Source of the DNA: an uncultured Anaerotruncus sp.
GTDB taxonomy: Bacteria > Bacillota > Clostridia > Oscillospirales > Ruminococcaceae
DNA: 64,000 bases
Assembly: GCA_944385965.1 (NCBI GenBank)
Contig: CALWZG010000053.1
Location: forward strand, 1-64,000
Reading direction: 5' to 3'
Translations under genes and position numbers: made by a program
Notes under the pieces: generated by a model
Databases searched by the model: none
Seen by the model: only the letters and a program-made list of their open reading frames with translations
Told to the model about the DNA's origin: nothing
Part shown: one piece after another, positions 27,317 through 36,595 of the stretch
How positions within the stretch are numbered: the first letter of the stretch is position 1
How the letters are laid out: every line of letters begins with the position of its first letter

Positions 27317-28708
27317 ATGTCAGTAGTATCTATGAAAACAAATGACGACAAAAGAGTAGAGCTGGAGATTTGCGTAGGCGCCGAGGAATTCGGCAAAGCC
27401 TTGGACGCTTCTTTTAAAAAGAATTCCCGCCGGATGCAGATTCCGGGTTTCCGTCGGGGCAAAGCTCCCCGCAAGATGATTGAGAAAATGTATGGCGAGG
27501 GCGTGTTCTTTGAGGACGCTGTAAACGCCACCTATCCCGCTGCTTATGAGGCTGCCATTGAGGAAAAGGGCATTGAGCCTGTTGACCGGGCCGATATCGA
27601 AGTGAAGGATGTTTCCAAAGATGGCTATACCTTTGTGGCCACTGTGACCGTGAAGCCTGAGGTTACTCTGGAAGGCTATAAGGGCATTGAGGTGGAGAAA
27701 AAGGTATATGCCGTTTCTGACGCGGATGTGGACGCAGAGCTGAACCGTGAGCTGCAAAAGAACGCCCGGATTATTCCTGTGGAGGATCGGGCCGCTCAGA
27801 ATGATGACACTGCTACCATCGATTTTGAGGGCTTTGTGGATGGAGTGGCCTTTGATGGCGGAAAGGGAACCGATTATCCTCTGGTTTTGGGCTCCAACAC
27901 CTTTATTCCTGGCTTTGAGGATCAGGTAGTTGGCCATAATATCGGTGATGAGTTTGATGTAAATGTCAAGTTCCCCGAGGATTATCACGCTGAGGAACTG
28001 AAGGGCAAAGACGCTACCTTTAAGTGCAAACTCAAAGCACTGAAGATGAAAGAGCTGCCCGCTTTGGACGATGAGTTCGCAAAAGATGTAAGTGAGTTTG
28101 ACACTTTGGAGGAACTGAAAGCGGATATTCGCAAGAAAGCTCAGGAGCGCAAGGATGACCAAAGCCAGACTGAGGTTGAGGATAAGCTGATGGAGGAAGT
28201 GGCCAACAAGATGGTGGCTGATATTCCTGAGTGCATGTATGAAAACCGCATCAATGACCTGATTCGGGAGTTTGAGTATCGTCTGCGTTCCCAGGGCCTG
28301 AATCTGGCGGATTATCTGAAGTATACTGGCTCCAACATGGAGGCTTTCCGTGCCACCTATCGTCCTCAGGCCGAGGCCCAGGTGAAAACCCGCTTGGCTT
28401 TGGAGAAGATTGTGGAGCTGGAGAATATCGTTGCTACCCAAGAGGAATTGGACGAGGAGTTCGCTAAAATCGCCAAGAACTACGGGATGGATGTAGAAAA
28501 GGTCAAGGGCATGCTGCCGGAGAAGGAGATTGCCAGCGGCATCGCTATGAATAAAGCGTTGGATCTGGTGCGGGACACCGCTGTTGTCAAGGAAGTGGCT
28601 GAAACAGCTGAGGAGCCAGCCGCTGAGGAAGGCAAAAAGAAAACCACCCGCAAACCAAGAGCCAAAAAGGTAAAGGAAGAAGCGTCTGCGGAGGAGTCCG
28701 CGGAATAA
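27317..28708 (+). CDS. tig: Trigger factor
   Basis: 463 residues. A ribosome-bound chaperone and peptidyl-prolyl isomerase meeting nascent chains. The ribosome-binding loop is GFRRGKAP near residue 35. The FKBP domain lies at about 150-240 (NDDTATIDFEGFVDG, then PEDYHAEELKGKDATFK), followed by a long helical C-terminal arm. The tail is charged and repetitive (EEPAAEEGKKKTTRKPRAKK), longer than in many homologues. The ATG at 27317 has GGAGG 9 bases upstream; an ATG at 27290 is less well placed. It heads the tig-clpP-clpX series. Confidence 0.97.
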   Translation: MSVVSMKTNDDKRVELEICVGAEEFGKALDASFKKNSRRMQIPGFRRGKAPRKMIEKMYGEGVFFEDAVNATYPAAYEAAIEEKGIEPVDRADIEVKDVSKDGYTFVATVTVKPEVTLEGYKGIEVEKKVYAVSDADVDAELNRELQKNARIIPVEDRAAQNDDTATIDFEGFVDGVAFDGGKGTDYPLVLGSNTFIPGFEDQVVGHNIGDEFDVNVKFPEDYHAEELKGKDATFKCKLKALKMKELPALDDEFAKDVSEFDTLEELKADIRKKAQERKDDQSQTEVEDKLMEEVANKMVADIPECMYENRINDLIREFEYRLRSQGLNLADYLKYTGSNMEAFRATYRPQAEAQVKTRLALEKIVELENIVATQEELDEEFAKIAKNYGMDVEKVKGMLPEKEIASGIAMNKALDLVRDTAVVKEVAETAEEPAAEEGKKKTTRKPRAKKVKEEASAEESAE

Positions 28709-28732
28709 TCCCCCGTTTTCAGAACGGGAATA

Positions 28733-28761
28733 CATATCCATGGGAAATCCCCATGGATATG
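28733..28761 (+). terminator. Terminator between tig and clpP
   Basis: A perfect 12-bp stem (28733-28744 with 28750-28761) with a 5-base loop followed by CTTTTCC. It probably gives partial termination, so clpP may receive read-through or its own start. Confidence 0.7.
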
Positions 28762-28809
28762 CTTTTCCTGGCCAGACCAGGAGAGCAGAGCGATTAGGAG
28801 GTAGACCCG

Positions 28810-29394
28810 ATGAGTAGTTTAGTCCCATATGTAGTGGAGCAGACCAGCCGTGGAGAGCGTTCATATGATATTTTTTCCCGTCTGCTCAATGACCGGATTG
28901 TGATGCTGTGTGATGAGGTCAATGACACCACCGCCAGCTTGGTGGTAGCTCAGCTGTTGTATTTGGAAGGACAGGATAACGAAAAGGATATCCACCTGTA
29001 TATCAACAGCCCAGGAGGTTCCATCACTGCTGGAATGGCCATTTACGACACAATGAATTATATCAAATGTGATGTGTCCACCATCTGTATTGGAATGGCC
29101 GCTTCCATGGGAGCGTTTTTGCTGTCCTCTGGCGCCAAGGGCAAGAGGATGGCTTTGCCTAATGCGGAAGTGATGATTCATCAGCCTTCCAGCGGCACCA
29201 AAGGACAGGTTACAGACATGAAGATTCACACCGATTGGGTACTCCGCACCAAGGAAAAGCTGAACCGCATTATGTCTCAGCAGACTGGTCAGCCCTACGA
29301 GGTGATTGAGCGGGATACCGACCGGGATAATTTCATGACCGCCCAACAGGCGCTGGAATATGGCTTAATTGACAAAATTATCGAACACAGGTAA
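28810..29394 (+). CDS. clpP: ClpP protease subunit
   Basis: 194 residues, the normal length. The tetradecameric serine protease works with ClpX or another Clp ATPase. The catalytic triad is Ser99 (GMAASMGAF), His124 (MIHQPSSG) and Asp173 (DTDRD). AGGAGG precedes the ATG by 9 bases. The clpX gene follows after 19 bases, so protease and unfoldase are made together. Confidence 0.98.
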   Translation: MSSLVPYVVEQTSRGERSYDIFSRLLNDRIVMLCDEVNDTTASLVVAQLLYLEGQDNEKDIHLYINSPGGSITAGMAIYDTMNYIKCDVSTICIGMAASMGAFLLSSGAKGKRMALPNAEVMIHQPSSGTKGQVTDMKIHTDWVLRTKEKLNRIMSQQTGQPYEVIERDTDRDNFMTAQQALEYGLIDKIIEHR

Positions 29395-29413
29395 AAAGCT
29401 TGGGGGGAACTGA

Positions 29414-30727
29414 ATGGCAAAGATGGATGACCAACGGGAATTGAGATGCTCATTCTGCGGAAAACGTCAGGATGAGGTGCAGCGGCTGATTGCCGGCCCA
29501 GGGGTATGCATCTGTAACGAGTGCGTGGAGCTGTGTCAAAGCGTACTGGACGATGAGCCAATGTCCCGTTCCAGCCGTTCCCAACGGCAGGAGCAGCAGC
29601 AAATCAATGTACTCAAACCTATGGAAATCAAGGAAAAGCTGGATGAGTACGTAATTGGCCAGGACCGAGCCAAAAAGGCTTTGGCAGTGGCTGTTTACAA
29701 TCATTATAAGCGTATCTATTTTGGGGATCAGGGGGATGTGGAGCTGAATAAGGCGAATATTCTGCTGCTGGGACCTACCGGCGTGGGAAAGACGCTTTTG
29801 GCCCAAACCCTTGCCCGTATGCTCAACGTGCCTTTCGCAATCGCCGACGCCACCACCTTGACCGAGGCTGGCTATGTGGGCGAGGATGTAGAGAATATTC
29901 TGCTGCGTTTGCTCCAAGCGGCGGACTATGATGTGGAGCGGGCTCAAAAGGGTATCATCTATATTGATGAAATCGACAAGATTACCCGTAAAAGTGAGAA
30001 TCCCTCCATCACTAGAGATGTTTCTGGTGAGGGAGTTCAGCAGGCTCTCTTGAAAATTCTGGAGGGAACTGTGGCCAATGTTCCGCCTCAGGGGGGACGC
30101 AAGCACCCACAGCAGGAATTTATCCAGATTGACACAAAGGATATTCTTTTTATCTGCGGAGGCGCCTTTGAGGGAATCGATAAAATTATTGAGCGGCGTG
30201 TGGACAAGAGCTCTATTGGCTTTGGCTCCCCGCTGAAAGATGCTAACGCGAAAGATCAGCTGCTTGAGCAGGTGACCCCCCATGATTTGGTAAAATTCGG
30301 CCTTATCCCTGAACTTGTAGGCCGTGTACCTATGATTACCGTCTTGGAAGCATTGGATCGGGACGCTTTGGTTCGGATTTTGACCGAGCCTAAAAATTCT
30401 ATTGTGCGTCAGTATCAGCAGTTGTTCCATCTGGACGATATACAGCTTACCTTCGACCAGGAAGCGCTGGAAGCCTTGGCGGACCAAGCGATTTCCCGTA
30501 AGACGGGCGCCCGTGGACTGCGGGCGATTATGGAGGAAATCCTGAATAAAGTGATGTATGAGGCTCCCTCCGACTACACGATCTCTGCAATCGAAATTAC
30601 CAAAGACTGTGTGAGTGGGGAAGGTGAGCCTGTTTTCCAGCGGGATGAAAGTCGTCGGCCTCGGCGTCTGCAAATCACTATGCCTCATCGAGGAACTTCT
30701 CGTTCCCGCAGAAGTACCGCTTCCTAA
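29414..30727 (+). CDS. clpX: ClpX ATPase, unfoldase of ClpXP
   Basis: 437 residues. The N-terminal zinc domain has four cysteines (CSFCGK near 14 and [10 protein letters not shown] near 37). The AAA+ core has Walker A GPTGVGKT near 121, Walker B IIYIDEID and sensor motifs (ELVGRVP, TGARGLR). An IGFG loop (SSIGFGSPL) for ClpP docking is visible. The C-terminus is arginine and serine rich. It ends in a strong bidirectional terminator. Confidence 0.98.
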   Translation: MAKMDDQRELRCSFCGKRQDEVQRLIAGPGVCICNECVELCQSVLDDEPMSRSSRSQRQEQQQINVLKPMEIKEKLDEYVIGQDRAKKALAVAVYNHYKRIYFGDQGDVELNKANILLLGPTGVGKTLLAQTLARMLNVPFAIADATTLTEAGYVGEDVENILLRLLQAADYDVERAQKGIIYIDEIDKITRKSENPSITRDVSGEGVQQALLKILEGTVANVPPQGGRKHPQQEFIQIDTKDILFICGGAFEGIDKIIERRVDKSSIGFGSPLKDANAKDQLLEQVTPHDLVKFGLIPELVGRVPMITVLEALDRDALVRILTEPKNSIVRQYQQLFHLDDIQLTFDQEALEALADQAISRKTGARGLRAIMEEILNKVMYEAPSDYTISAIEITKDCVSGEGEPVFQRDESRRPRRLQITMPHRGTSRSRRSTAS

Positions 30728-30749
30728 TCCGGAAAAGGATGTAAAGCCC

Positions 30750-30787
30750 AAAGGCGGGCTATCAGCATTCGCTGATAGCCCGCCTTT
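30750..30787. terminator. Bidirectional terminator after clpX
   Basis: A perfect 17-bp stem (30750-30766 with 30771-30787) with loop ATTC, with A/T flanks on both sides. It serves clpX and the converging minus-strand gene. Confidence 0.9.
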
Positions 30788-30804
30788 ATAATTTTTAAGG
30801 CCTA

Positions 30805-31398
30805 TTAACCCAACCATCGTTCCTCACATTGTTTTACCACAGCCCACCGCGCTTCCTTTTGGGCCTGACTGAACCAGTATTTTTTGTGGAATGATTCGAT
30901 ACCCTCACGCAGAATGGGGAAAAATTCTTTATAGGAAAGCACTGCTTTTTCTGAACTGGCTGGATGGATAAATTCCAATGACTCAGGCAAAAAGTGAACA
31001 TACAGCCAATAATTGAGATCTAATTCCGCCTGATACTGATCCTCTGTGGAAAGAGCTTTCAGAAAATAGTCTATGCGAGTTTGATGGTCCACCCGCATAC
31101 TTTTGCCATCATCTACTCCCATTTGATTTTTGGTAAAGCCCTCAAAAAAGAAATACTTCTCAAGCCAACCTTTTGGGTCAGTGGAAATGGAGGTTACAGG
31201 AGTGTTGCTTGGGGCTTTTTTATGGATGACAACGATGTCATCTCCCTCCACAATGGTTTTATCTTTTCCGGAATATGTCTCTCCGGAAGGAGGTGCCAAT
31301 GGACCCGAAGTTCTCTGCGTTTGGTCTGTTGATGTCTGCTGCTGGGGAGTGGATTTTGAAGAAGAAAATAGGGAAGTAAGCCATGAGAAAAATGACAT
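30805..31398 (-). CDS. Protein of unknown function between clpX and lon, 197 residues
   Basis: I do not recognise it. It begins MSFFSWLTSLFSSS, a short hydrophobic stretch without a lipobox, followed by about 40 polar residues rich in Ser, Thr, Gln and Pro. The likely folded part (about 75-197) is rich in aromatic residues (WLEKYFFFEGF, LDLNYWLYVHFLPESL, FHKKYWF). AAAGGAT precedes the ATG by 6 bases. It lies on the opposite strand between clpX and lon, two genes that are often adjacent. A soluble membrane-associated protein is possible. Confidence 0.72.
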   Translation of the reverse strand: MSFFSWLTSLFSSSKSTPQQQTSTDQTQRTSGPLAPPSGETYSGKDKTIVEGDDIVVIHKKAPSNTPVTSISTDPKGWLEKYFFFEGFTKNQMGVDDGKSMRVDHQTRIDYFLKALSTEDQYQAELDLNYWLYVHFLPESLEFIHPASSEKAVLSYKEFFPILREGIESFHKKYWFSQAQKEARWAVVKQCEERWLG

Positions 31399-31474
31399 AA
31401 AAACATCCTTTCCAAAATAAGATGATAGGTTATTCTATTCGTGCTTTAGGATTGTGGAAGAATATTCTGCGTCT

Positions 31475-31503
31475 ATTATACCAAAAAGAGAAATCCTTTG
31501 GAA
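31475..31503 (-). promoter_or_regulatory. Possible promoter of the 197-residue gene
   Basis: On the minus strand TATAAT (31475-31480) lies 17 bases after a weak -35 TTCCAA (31498-31503). Confidence 0.5.
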
Positions 31504-31530
31504 GCCCTTTTGATGCCTTTTCCCAAAGGA
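31494..31530. promoter_or_regulatory. Inverted repeat upstream of lon
   Basis: TCCTTTGG (31494-31501) and CCAAAGGA (31523-31530) are perfect 8-base arms with a 21-base spacer. They overlap the -35 of the minus-strand gene and end 7 bases before the lon -35. A candidate operator controlling both genes; it is not a CIRCE or CtsR site. Confidence 0.4.
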
Positions 31531-31537
31531 CCTAAGG

Positions 31538-31566
31538 TTTACAGAAAGTAGGAAATATGCTATACT
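31538..31566 (+). promoter_or_regulatory. Promoter of lon
   Basis: TTTACA (31538-31543) and TATACT (31561-31566) are 17 bases apart, about 60 bases before the lon start. Confidence 0.75.
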
Positions 31567-31624
31567 AAGGCGTAAATCGTTAGATTTTTGATATAGAGGA
31601 TATGACTGTGTAGGAGGTCGCGAA

Positions 31625-34087
31625 ATGAGCGAATTAGAAAATAAAGAGAAATCTCAGGAGACTTTGGAAGAGCAGGAGCCTCAAATGGTGGCGCTGGATA
31701 TGCCCATGCTGATTCTGAGGGGGCTGGTTTTGTTTCCGCAGATGGTGCTGCACTTTGATGTGGGGCGGGAAAAATCCATCTTGGCCCTAAACGCTGTGAT
31801 GGAAGGGGACCGAAAAATTTTTCTGGTAGCCCAGAAGGATCTGCGGGATGATGAGCCCCAGCCGGAGAACATTTATAAGGTTGGCGTAGTCGCTCAGGTG
31901 AAACAAATCATCAAATCTCAAGGTGGTACCTGGCGGGTATTGGTAGAGGGACTGTATCGAGGAAAACTGCTGAAGGTTTCCCAATCTGAGCCTTACTTTC
32001 AAGGTGAGGTTATCCCATTCCCTCTGAAAACTACCCGAAGCATCCATTCCGCCATGTGTGACGCCCTGATGCGGACGGTCAAAGATTTGTTTGAGGAATA
32101 TTGCTATCTGACACCCCGTATGCCCAGAGAACTGGTCATCAACGCTCTGGTCAGCGACGACCCTGTCCATTTGGCGGAGTATATCGCTGGAAATATTCAG
32201 ATGGAGGTAGAAGATAAACAAGCGGTTCTTTCCCAAAGTGACCCACTGAAACGATTGGAAATTCTGGCCCGGGTGTTGGAGGAGGAGAATGATATTCTCT
32301 CTCTGGAAGCGGATATCCAGGAGAAGGTAAAAGGTCAGATTGACAAAAATCAGAGGGAATACTATCTGCGGGAGCAGCTCCGGGTGATTTCCAACGAACT
32401 GGGAGAGGATGACCCCCAAGAGGAAATCAATGAGTACCGGGAAAAAATTGAGAAGCTGAAACTGTCCGATGAGATCCGGGAAAAACTGCTGAAAGAGGTG
32501 GACCGTCTTTCTAAGCTTCCTTCCAATTCCAATGAGGCCAGTGTTTCCAGAGGGTATTTGGACAGTGTTTTGGAGCTGCCATGGGGTAAATTCACCACTG
32601 ATAAAATTGATATTAAAAAGGCCAAAACCCTGCTGGATAAAGAACACTACGGTATGGAAAAGGTGAAAGAACGGATGCTGGAGCTGTTGGCGGTGCGCAA
32701 ACTGGCTCCTGATATCAAAGGCCAGATTATCTGTCTGGTAGGCCCTCCTGGTGTGGGAAAAACCTCTATCGCCCAGTCCATCGCCAAAGCCATTGGGCGC
32801 AAGTATGTGCGAATCGCTTTAGGCGGCGTGCGGGATGAGAGTGACATCCGAGGACACCGCAAAACTTACATCGGCTCCATGCCAGGACGCATTATCAACG
32901 CCATCAAACTGGCAGGCAGTCAAAACCCATTGATGCTGCTGGATGAGGTGGATAAACTGGGGAATGATTACCGGGGCGATCCTTCATCCGCTTTGTTGGA
33001 GGTGCTGGATGGGGAACAGAATAAGGCGTTTCGGGACCATTTTATAGAGGTTCCCTTTGATTTGTCCAATGTGCTGTTCATCGCTACCGCCAATACATTA
33101 GACACCATCCCTGGACCTTTGCGGGACCGGATGGAGATTATAGAGCTTTCCAGCTATACCAGAGAGGAAAAGTTCCAAATCGCCAAACGCTACCTGCTGC
33201 CCAAGCAGCTGAAACGCAATGGCCTCACCGCCTCCAAGGTAAAGGTGACGGACGATGCCTTATACGCCCTGATTGATAACTACACCCGGGAAGCGGGGGT
33301 TCGGAATCTGGAGCGGCAAATCGCCTCCTTGATGCGCAAATCCGCCAAAAAGATTGTGGCAGGAGAAGCGAAACGAGTGACTATTCAGGACGGCAATATT
33401 GTGTCCTATTTGGGACCCAAGAAATTCAAACCGGAATTGATTCAGCAGCATGACGAGGTTGGTCTGGTAAATGGGTTGGCATGGACCTCGGTGGGAGGAG
33501 AAATGCTCCAGGTGGAGGTAGCCATCATGGATGGCTCCGGCAAGCTGGAGCTGACCGGCTCCCTGGGGGATGTGATGAAAGAATCCGCTCATGCGGCGGT
33601 CAGCTATATTCGGGCCCATTGGGAGCGTTATGGAGTGGAACATGACTTCTATAAAACCAAGGACATCCATATCCATGTGCCGGAAGGGGCTGTGCCAAAG
33701 GATGGACCTTCCGCCGGAGTGACCATCACCACCGCTTTGGTTTCCGCGTTGTCAGGTATACCTGTTCATAGAGAGGTAGCTATGACGGGAGAGATTACCT
33801 TGCGGGGCCGAGTGCTGCCTATTGGAGGTCTGCGGGAAAAGACCATGGCGGCTTATCGGGCTGGCATTAAAACCGTTGTAATCCCTGAGGACAATGTACC
33901 GGATTTGGAAGAAGTAGAACCAGTGGTGAAGGAGCACATTCAATTTATTCCAGCGGAGAAAATTGATACTGTACTGGAAACAGCGCTGATTGGAAAACCT
34001 GGCCCTAAGGTAAACTCCTCCGCCGTAGAAGTAATACCTTCTTCTGAGGATACCAGATTAAAGGCCAATACGCCCATTCCTCAGTAA
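31625..34087 (+). CDS. lon: ATP-dependent protease Lon
   Basis: 820 residues. It degrades misfolded and regulatory proteins. An N-terminal substrate domain (about 20-220) and a coiled-coil region are followed by the AAA+ core with Walker A GPPGVGKT near 375. The C-terminal protease domain has the Ser-Lys pair: Ser696 in PKDGPSAGV and Lys739 in GGLREKTMAA. GGAGG is 8 bases before the ATG. The ysxC gene follows after 12 bases, the classic lon-ysxC pair. Confidence 0.98.
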   Translation: MSELENKEKSQETLEEQEPQMVALDMPMLILRGLVLFPQMVLHFDVGREKSILALNAVMEGDRKIFLVAQKDLRDDEPQPENIYKVGVVAQVKQIIKSQGGTWRVLVEGLYRGKLLKVSQSEPYFQGEVIPFPLKTTRSIHSAMCDALMRTVKDLFEEYCYLTPRMPRELVINALVSDDPVHLAEYIAGNIQMEVEDKQAVLSQSDPLKRLEILARVLEEENDILSLEADIQEKVKGQIDKNQREYYLREQLRVISNELGEDDPQEEINEYREKIEKLKLSDEIREKLLKEVDRLSKLPSNSNEASVSRGYLDSVLELPWGKFTTDKIDIKKAKTLLDKEHYGMEKVKERMLELLAVRKLAPDIKGQIICLVGPPGVGKTSIAQSIAKAIGRKYVRIALGGVRDESDIRGHRKTYIGSMPGRIINAIKLAGSQNPLMLLDEVDKLGNDYRGDPSSALLEVLDGEQNKAFRDHFIEVPFDLSNVLFIATANTLDTIPGPLRDRMEIIELSSYTREEKFQIAKRYLLPKQLKRNGLTASKVKVTDDALYALIDNYTREAGVRNLERQIASLMRKSAKKIVAGEAKRVTIQDGNIVSYLGPKKFKPELIQQHDEVGLVNGLAWTSVGGEMLQVEVAIMDGSGKLELTGSLGDVMKESAHAAVSYIRAHWERYGVEHDFYKTKDIHIHVPEGAVPKDGPSAGVTITTALVSALSGIPVHREVAMTGEITLRGRVLPIGGLREKTMAAYRAGIKTVVIPEDNVPDLEEVEPVVKEHIQFIPAEKIDTVLETALIGKPGPKVNSSAVEVIPSSEDTRLKANTPIPQ

Positions 34088-34099
34088 AAGGAGACCATT

Positions 34100-34726
34100 A
34101 TGAATTATCACAAAATTGTCTTTGAGCGAAGCTTCGGAACTTCCGAACAGCTTCCAGCCTCTGATATGCCGGAAATCGCCTTTGCTGGCAGGTCAAATGT
34201 GGGCAAAAGTTCTATGATTAACAAGGTGTTCAACCGCAAGCAGCTTGCCCGAGTGTCAGCTGTACCAGGGAAAACCGCCACCATCAATTTTTTTCAGGCG
34301 GATGGGATTCGGTTCGCTGACCTGCCAGGGTATGGATATGCCCGGGTCAGCAAAGGGGAAAAACGCCGGTGGGCGGAACTGATAGAGGGATATTTCAATC
34401 AAGACAGGGACCTTCGTTTGGTTTTCCAACTGATTGATATGCGCCATCCCCCCACAGGAGATGACCTTACGATGGTGGATTTTCTGATTGACCGGGAGAT
34501 TCCTTTTGTGGTGGTACTGACCAAAAAAGATAAACTCTCGGCCAAACAGCAGACGGAACGACTGGAAGCTCTCAGAAAGGAACTGCCCTGCGCCGACCAG
34601 ATTACAATGATTCCTTTTTCTGCTGAAAAAGGGGATGGTGTGGAACAGGTCAAGGAGATTATCGCTGAGATAGAGGCGGAGTATTTAGAGGAATTACAGC
34701 AGCCAAAAGAGGAATCAAAAGGCTGA
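34100..34726 (+). CDS. ysxC: Ribosome biogenesis GTP-binding protein YsxC/EngB
   Basis: 208 residues. An essential GTPase of large-subunit assembly. G1 is GRSNVGKSSMI near residue 32, G3 is DLPGYGYA, and G4 is LTKKDK; the C-terminus is acidic. It is co-transcribed with lon. Confidence 0.97.
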   Translation: MNYHKIVFERSFGTSEQLPASDMPEIAFAGRSNVGKSSMINKVFNRKQLARVSAVPGKTATINFFQADGIRFADLPGYGYARVSKGEKRRWAELIEGYFNQDRDLRLVFQLIDMRHPPTGDDLTMVDFLIDREIPFVVVLTKKDKLSAKQQTERLEALRKELPCADQITMIPFSAEKGDGVEQVKEIIAEIEAEYLEELQQPKEESKG

Positions 34727-34753
34727 AAAGTCAGGAAAGGGAGGGTGTAAGAA

Positions 34754-36055
34754 ATGTTTGTGTCAGATTGCTTAGGGGTTAATGAGCATGGCCATTTAAC
34801 CATTGGGGGACGGGATACGATTGAATTAGCCCAACGGTATGGAACCCCCTTGTACGTAATGGATGAAAATGAGATTCGGCGGGCCTGCGCCAGTTATAAA
34901 GGTTCTATTGAGCGGTATTATGGGGGGCATGGTTTGGTCACCTACGCCAGCAAGGCATTTTGCTGCAAAGCGATCTGTAAGATTGCCATGGAAGAGGGCT
35001 TGGGTTTGGATGTAGTATCCATCGGAGAGCTTTACACCGCTAAAAGTGTAGGATTTCCTATGGACAAGGTGTTTTTCCACGGGAATAATAAAACCCCTCA
35101 GGAACTGCTGGCCGCTCTGGAATATGAGGTAGGGCAGATTGTGGTGGATAATCTGGTGGAGCTGGAACAGCTCAATCAGCTGGCTGCCAGCCAGAAAAAA
35201 ACCGCCAATATCCTGTTCCGGGTGAAGCCAGGTGTGGAAGCCCATACTCACAAATTTATCCGCACCGGCCAAATCGACAGTAAGTTTGGATTGGCGTTAG
35301 AGGGTGGCGAAGCCATGCGGGCGGTATTGGAAGCTATCAAGATGCCCAATATTCATCTGAAAGGGCTTCATTGCCATATCGGTTCTCAAATTTTTGATAT
35401 TGAGCCTTTCCAGGAATCTGCGGCTGTTATGCTGAGATTTTTGGCGGATATCAAAAAAGAAACTGGAAAGGAATTGGAAATCCTGGATCTGGGAGGCGGC
35501 TTTGGAATCAAGTATCTGGAGGAGCATGACCCGGTGGAATATGACCAATACATGAAAAAAGTCTCCCAAACGGTCGGCGCTGTGTGTCAGGAACTGGGAC
35601 TCAATACACCTTTTATTGTAATTGAACCAGGTCGTTCCATTGTGGGACCAGCGGGAATTACCTTGTATACCGTAGGGGCGGTGAAGGAGATTCCTAATGT
35701 GCGTACTTATGCATCTGTGGATGGAGGCATGTGCGATAATCCCAGATATATTCTGTATCAGTCTGAATATGAGGCATTGGTAGCAAATAAAGCCAGTCAG
35801 CCAAGAAGTGAAAAAATCACTCTGGCTGGAAAATGCTGTGAGAGTGGGGATCTGATAGGGGAAGGCATGATGATTCAGCCGGTACAGTCGGGGGATATTG
35901 TGGCGGTGCTGGCTACGGGGGCTTATAACTATTCCATGTCCTCCAATTACAACCGGATTCCCAGACCACCTGTGGTAATGCTTCGGGATGGAGAGGACCG
36001 GGTAGTAGTTAAGGCGGAAACGCTGGAAGATTTGATTCGTAACGATTTGCTGTAA
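34754..36055 (+). CDS. lysA: Diaminopimelate decarboxylase
   Basis: 433 residues. The last step of lysine synthesis: PLP-dependent decarboxylation of meso-diaminopimelate. The PLP lysine is in YASKAFCCKAI near residue 60. Other marks are the HCHIGSQI segment, GGGFGIKY phosphate loop, EPGRSIV, and the cysteine CCESGD near residue 370 that supplies a substrate contact from the partner subunit. GGGAGGG lies upstream. The 5' flank is ysxC, 27 bases away; a terminator follows. Confidence 0.97.
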   Translation: MFVSDCLGVNEHGHLTIGGRDTIELAQRYGTPLYVMDENEIRRACASYKGSIERYYGGHGLVTYASKAFCCKAICKIAMEEGLGLDVVSIGELYTAKSVGFPMDKVFFHGNNKTPQELLAALEYEVGQIVVDNLVELEQLNQLAASQKKTANILFRVKPGVEAHTHKFIRTGQIDSKFGLALEGGEAMRAVLEAIKMPNIHLKGLHCHIGSQIFDIEPFQESAAVMLRFLADIKKETGKELEILDLGGGFGIKYLEEHDPVEYDQYMKKVSQTVGAVCQELGLNTPFIVIEPGRSIVGPAGITLYTVGAVKEIPNVRTYASVDGGMCDNPRYILYQSEYEALVANKASQPRSEKITLAGKCCESGDLIGEGMMIQPVQSGDIVAVLATGAYNYSMSSNYNRIPRPPVVMLRDGEDRVVVKAETLEDLIRNDLL

Positions 36056-36093
36056 TGTTAAGCCTGTATCCATTAAAACTATCTTGAAAAATC

Positions 36094-36129
36094 AAAAAGC
36101 CCTTTCAGAGGAAACTGAGAGGGCTTTTT
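36094..36129 (+). terminator. Terminator after lysA
   Basis: A 15-bp stem (36094-36108 with 36115-36129, one G-U pair) starting AAAAAGCCC and ending GGGCTTTTT. Between here and 36239 I see only AT-rich sequence. Confidence 0.9.
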
Positions 36130-36239
36130 GTCTGTTTTTGCCTAACTTTCCCAATACAGAAATTAAGAAGTTCATGGATAATTGTAATACTTGTACGAAA
36201 TAAAGTGTTAAAAATAAGCTGTTTTAAACGGAAAAAGTA

Positions 36240-36268
36240 TTTACTTTCATGCTCTAAAATGATAAAAT
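36240..36268 (+). promoter_or_regulatory. Promoter of the yerC unit
   Basis: TTTACT (36240-36245) and TAAAAT (36263-36268) are 17 bases apart, 40 bases before the start codon. Confidence 0.65.
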
Positions 36269-36307
36269 GGAAATAATCGTCAGATACATTTAGGAGGTGT
36301 CATTTCA

Positions 36308-36595
36308 GTGAATACCAAATTAAAGGACATGAATGTAGAATTTCTGTTTAAAGCGATTCTATCCTTGCAAACCATGGAGGAATGTTATAATTTTTTTGAT
36401 GATTTGTGTACAGTGCCTGAGTTGAAAGCTTTATCTCAGCGGTTGGAGGTGGCTAAGATGCTCAGTGAGGGAAAGGTATATAGTGACATTGTGGCGAAAA
36501 CAGGGGCGTCCACCGCTACAATCAGCCGTGTAAACCGCTCGCTGAACTATGGAAGCGATGGCTATAAGGTGGTTTTTGAGAGGGTGCTGGACTGA
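36308..36595 (+). CDS. yerC: TrpR-like protein YerC/YecD
   Basis: 95 residues with the TrpR-type helix-turn-helix fold: ELKALSQRLEVAKMLSEGKVYSDIVAKTG then ASTATISRVNRSL. Members are small DNA-binding proteins of Firmicutes; unlike TrpR their effector is not established. The start is a GTG at 36308 with AGGAGGTG about 8-11 bases upstream. Its stop overlaps the next start by one base, coupling it to the methyltransferase. Confidence 0.92.
   Translation: MNTKLKDMNVEFLFKAILSLQTMEECYNFFDDLCTVPELKALSQRLEVAKMLSEGKVYSDIVAKTGASTATISRVNRSLNYGSDGYKVVFERVLD

Noticed and set aside
27320..28864. A 514-residue minus-strand reading frame opposite tig
   Set aside because: It mirrors the trigger factor gene exactly, has no binding site, and its composition is the usual shadow of a well-expressed gene.
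29450..30817. A 455-residue minus-strand frame opposite clpX
   Set aside because: Shadow of clpX; the clpX sequence is fully conserved on the + strand, and the minus frame crosses a strong terminator.
31567..31624. CIRCE or CtsR heat-shock operator before lon
   Set aside because: I looked for the GAGTGCTAA-type repeat and the CtsR heptad pair and found neither.
31787..32647. A 286-residue minus-strand frame opposite lon
   Set aside because: Shadow of lon, without start signal or family match.
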